Of a stretch of 64,000 nt of DNA, positions 60,086 through 64,000 are shown piece after piece. The translations under genes were made by a program, and so were the position numbers. Positions within the stretch are counted from its first letter, which is position 1, and each line of letters starts with the position of its first letter. A model generated the notes under the pieces. That model did no database searches, was not told the DNA's origin, and saw only the letters and a list, made by a program, of their open reading frames with translations. The DNA comes from Siniperca chuatsi (Eukaryota; Chordata; Actinopteri; Centrarchiformes; Sinipercidae), in the NCBI RefSeq assembly GCF_020085105.1, contig NC_058045.1, positions 9,689,833-9,753,832 of the forward strand, in the 5' to 3' direction.

Positions 60086-62607
60086 ATGGATTTGTCAGAT
60101 ATGCTTGTTCTTAAAGTTTTCCTCTTCGTGTACTTACTAAACTACACCCAAGGTGAGTGAGGCATTTTCAGAGAAAACCTTACAAGTTGTGTTGCATCCA
60201 TGAAGCAGCGGCTGAGAGGAGCAGAACGGCTGATAGCCCGTAAGCTAACAGAAGGGATCAGCAGGGCCTGCTTGTTATGAAGAGGACTGCACCCTTTTTG
60301 CGGTATTACTTAAAGCTAACAAATTGTAAATATCGTAAAAGCTTACTTGGATTCGTGCAGTTTATTGAAATAAACTGATATTGCTGAGTTATTTCTGTGT
60401 GTTGTCACAGTTTTTATTGTCAGGCTTGGGTCGGTTTTGTTGTTATCGTGCGAATAGCGCCGACAGCCATTGTTAAGCGAAGAAGGGGATGCCGACTGGG
60501 TTAACGGACCGCTAGCTTTTTGCTAGCTAACACTTTAACCGCTAACGTTACGGATTTCTGTCAAAAATAATACATTTAGCCACTGACATGATGTTACCTG
60601 CACCGTGTCGGCGTTTACAATTTATATGACACAAGTTTAAATGTTTGCTGGCATGATTTTGTTGACTGTTGTCACTGGTCAGTGCTGTGTTTTATGCTAT
60701 TCTCGTTGTTCTCTAATTTAATAACTCTGGATTCAATATCATGAAAATAATGTGTGATTTAAAAAATATATATATATATATTGAACGTTATTTGGGGAAC
60801 GAAATTGCCCCTCTGTATGCTGTATTTACTTGTGATGTTGCTATGGCATCATACACCTGCTATATGCCTCTACTGTGTTTTTTTTAATCTTATAGCTTAC
60901 CAGTAAAATTAAATTAGCTACATATGAGGCAAATTTACTTCTATACAAGTCTCAGTCAGTTGTAGGGTCCATATTTACGTTTTTGGCAATCGTAATATTT
61001 TAATCTCAAGATGGATCCCTTGTCAAACTGTCAAAAGTAGCAATCCCAACTTTTTCACACAAGTTAATGGAGCCGCGTGGTAAAATTAGCATCACAAGAT
61101 GTATGTGACTGCGCTTCACCACGCAATTTTATCAATCTTATGTTGTTTTGTGTAGGCTTTTGGATAATTCTGATGGTTTTGTGTGATCACAGAAATGCAG
61201 GAATGAGAAATCTTTGTGTTTGCTCAATGTTTATTATGTTTGTTGTATGCCTTGAGAAATTAAGATATTTCAGAATAGTCATGGCCTTCACTTCTCACAG
61301 TCACCTCAATGAAAAATTTAATGTTAGCACTTAAATATTTCATACTGCACATGAAGAGAGTACTAGCTGAAGCCTGGTCTACTTACCCATCTTTGTTACA
61401 TAGTTACACTGAATCCTGTAATTTATGGCTCACTAGTCAGGCATAATTACCTGTCACACAGTACTAATTACATATACTGTATTTACTGAAAATACGTTTT
61501 TTTGGTTTATATGTTGTGGGGCAAATATCTGATCTTAAAGAGTATGCACAGTGTACTGTCTAAACACTGAAAACAAAGTAACATTCGCAAGGGCTTAAAC
61601 AAGATCACTATGTTTTCTTAAAATGGAGATTGCCAGACTGCTTTTGAGTGTGAAGCAGTTGGTGAAATGGGTGGAGATGCTTGAGAATCTTTTTCCTTCG
61701 AGCCCACCACCCACTCTTCTGGTGGCGAAATAATAGTGCTGTGACGCTGGGGGCTATTGTTGAGCACAGCTCCAAAACAGGCATCCATTTGATTTAAATA
61801 GATTTAGTTGCTGAATTTTAAAACACAGACCATACTGGTTTGCTGTCAGTCTCCATCATTTTAATCCTGCCTGTCAAATGTCTGCCTGATCAACCATTTT
61901 TTGGGCACCTAAATTATCCTAACATGTACCATGCCTCAGTTATTTACTCTCAAATGTAGCTGTTATAGTCTAATGTCACCTCGAAGACTTAAATTAGAAT
62001 ATCTAATGCTTGAAATTTATGACTATTGCCAAACATACAAGCATGTCAGTTTATCTGCTAAGAATAGTCGTGTGACAAACACACTATGGTACCAAGGCAG
62101 TTACATTTGTATATGGACTTGGATGTTAGTATTTTTCTCCCAACATTTGGTAGTGTACATTTAGTCTTTTATATGTATATTCTTATGTTACCTTTTTATA
62201 ATCTTCTTTAATTTAATTTCTGTATAATGAGCTCTCGGCCACGTCTATATACACATGTTATTTTTGGTCCAGTTCTGTACAGTACATACATATAAAACCT
62301 AGAATGAATGACAAAAAGATTGTATCCATACACCTGGGATGGCTGTGTTGATATTTACTGTGATTCTCTAAGGATATGCATTTCATTAAGTTTCATAAGG
62401 CTTGTATTTTCTTTGTTTTTGCTGATAACAGCAGTTCCTCTGTTCTTTTCACACAGGCCACTATAGAAATCCCCTGAACAAGTACATCCGTCACTATGAA
62501 GGCCTGTCCTACGAAACAGAGCTTGTGCACAGCAAGCATGAGAGGGCCAAGAGGGCGCTCTCTCATGAAGACAAGTTCCTTCATTTAGACTTTCATGCCC
62601 ATGGAAG
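60086..62607 (+). CDS. adam10: ADAM metallopeptidase domain 10, first two coding exons (gene continues off the right edge)
   Basis: ADAM10 is the membrane alpha-secretase that sheds Notch, APP and many other ectodomains. Exon 1 (60086-60152) encodes the signal peptide ([20 protein letters not shown]) and ends phase 1 at ACCCAAG|GTGAGT. Exon 2 (62457-62607) encodes the start of the prodomain, [20 protein letters not shown] and then [24 protein letters not shown], ending at GGAAG|GTTTGTC. These residues match the vertebrate ADAM10 prodomain closely. The catalytic HExxH, disintegrin and transmembrane parts would lie beyond 64000. Teleosts often have two copies (adam10a/b), and which this is cannot be told. 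Intron 1 is 2.3 kb, with a short TA tract near 60765. Confidence 0.88.
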
Positions 62608-64000
62608 GTTTGTCAGTTTTTCCAGATATTAACCTGAAGGGAAATTCTGTTTGGATCTCTGTCTATTTTTTTTTTTTGTCTTCTCATTTATCTCTTTGTC
62701 TTTGTCTGTTTTATACGTTTTCAAAGGTCATCCCATATGCCTACATTGTTTATGATTAAAGGTGGAGGTCAGCTGTAGCACAGATTTGCAGTGTGATTGA
62801 AAGTGGTTTACATTTAATCCTGTTTTATGAAATCAAAGACCTGGTCAGGGGCATCACATTGGCTGCGTGGTGAGGACAGATTTTAAATCTCAGCCATGGT
62901 TCTTTCTGTATAGTTTCTATGGTCTCCATTAGAGCTAAAACGCTCAATCGATTGATTGACAGGAAATTAACTAGCAAGTATTTTGATAATGGATTAATTG
63001 TTCAAGCTATTTTTCAAAAAAAAATATCAGACATTTCCTAGTTACAGCTTCTCAGTTGTGAGGATTTTCTGCGTTTCTTTGTCTTATGTGATAGTAAACT
63101 GATCATTTTTGGGCTTGGGACATTTGGTTGGCCAAAACAAGCTATTTGAATACATGAATTTGGACTTAAGATAATTGTAAATTAATCGTCAGATTAATGG
63201 ATAATAAAAATGACTGGTAGTTGCAGCCCTAGTGTAGGTTTGTTTTGATTTCCTGCCACAGTCTAAATACTAGCACGTCAGGTGAAGTAGAAACCGTTTA
63301 TGTGTTTGTGTGTATGTTAGTCAGCCCTGTGATGGATCAGCTGTTTCCAGGGTGTTTCTGTTCACTTGATATCTGGGTGGGAACCCCCTCAAGGTATAGA
63401 AGATGGTTGGATGGATACGTATAGTCCTTGTCATGGTTCATCCAGCATTTTGAAGAGGTGGTGTTGTTTGATAGATACGCTCTCCATGACAAAGTCAAGA
63501 CCATCTGGCTGGGAGCTTGGCAAAGACTGTTTATCGTCCTGTCTGTAGCAGGCCTGCTGTTCCCAGACTCTGATGCTCCTTAATAGGGAAGTGGACGATA
63601 AGAGCTGTGCAAACACAAACACACGGAAGGAAGATGTCTGTTTCTTTGAAAAGCAGGAATGTGTCCGTTTCTTTTCATTTGAATTCATGAAAAAGCTAGA
63701 GACACAATTCAAATTCTTACATTTAATTTGCAGCACCCCATCCGCCTTCCACTTGCTGGTTTTGTGTATGAACGGCTTACATTTGTCCCCTGAGATTAAG
63801 TCATAACAGAAAACAACTGTGGTTCAATAGGTTCTGTACACATACAGGGCCAGATTAGTGTGCCATCATGTCAAATTTGACCATATTTTTCTGATTCTCT
63901 AAATTTTACTGCATTTCTTGCAGTTAATTTAACTGCTGTGCCTAGCCTACATAACCGTAACTTATACACAATACGAGCATACAATTAAGAGCACTGTGTA
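62608..64000 (+). other. adam10 intron 2 (partial)
   Basis: No further adam10 exon was recognised before the window end. The interval includes the inverted MITE at 62931-63232; the rest shows no recognisable feature. Confidence 0.5.
62931..63232 (-). mobile_element. hAT-like MITE, inverted copy in adam10 intron 2
   Basis: Starts AGAGCTAAAACGCTCAATCG and ends TGACTGGTAGTTGCAGCCCT, the reverse complement of the order in the element at 59347-59700. No coding potential. Confidence 0.65.

Overview
This is a teleost fish nuclear genomic window, probably a spiny-rayed (percomorph) fish. The genes are split by GT-AG introns and encode vertebrate-specific proteins. The spaces between them carry repeat families typical of fish: a pogo-like DNA transposon, LINE 3' ends, a tRNA-derived SINE, hAT-type MITEs and CA/TC microsatellites.

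Layout, left to right. (1) About 816-913, minus strand: a short first coding exon that I read as an alternative 5' exon of the ZO-1 gene tjp1, with the rest of the gene off the left edge. (2) About 1194-8472: an imperfect direct tandem duplication. Each copy holds gene-upstream sequence, small nested repeats and a transposon. The second copy carries a nearly complete pogo/Tigger-like element (5677-9508) with 25-bp terminal inverted repeats, TA target duplications and a DDD transposase with an added SH3/Tudor-like tail. (3) 9.5-25.3 kb: repeat-rich gene desert with one orphan exon coding for a CARD-like domain (17354-17878, minus), broken by an in-frame stop, and an old LINE on the minus strand. 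(4) 25813-38654, minus: complete duox in 32 coding exons, 1515 aa. (5) 39772-41820, plus: duoxa, the maturation factor of duox, divergently transcribed from it. (6) 43131-49796, minus: apba2 (Mint2/X11-like), 11 coding exons, 831 aa. (7) 53177-58732, plus: fan1, 13 exons, 1013 aa, with all four nuclease residues retained. (8) 60086 to beyond the right edge, plus: the first two coding exons of adam10.

How the genes relate. duox and duoxa act together: DUOXA brings DUOX out of the ER to the apical membrane, where it makes H2O2 for mucosal defence and thyroid hormone synthesis. Their starts lie 1.1 kb apart, head to head. apba2 and fan1 form a second head-to-head pair. In human, tjp1, apba2 and fan1 lie on 15q13 and duox/duoxa/adam10 on 15q21, so the window joins two blocks of the human chromosome 15 gene set.

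Exon boundaries were set by hand from splice signals and family alignment. In duox, apba2, fan1 and duoxa the summed exon lengths are multiples of three with consistent phases. 5' and 3' UTR limits are mostly unknown. I see no tRNA or rRNA gene and no CRISPR array.
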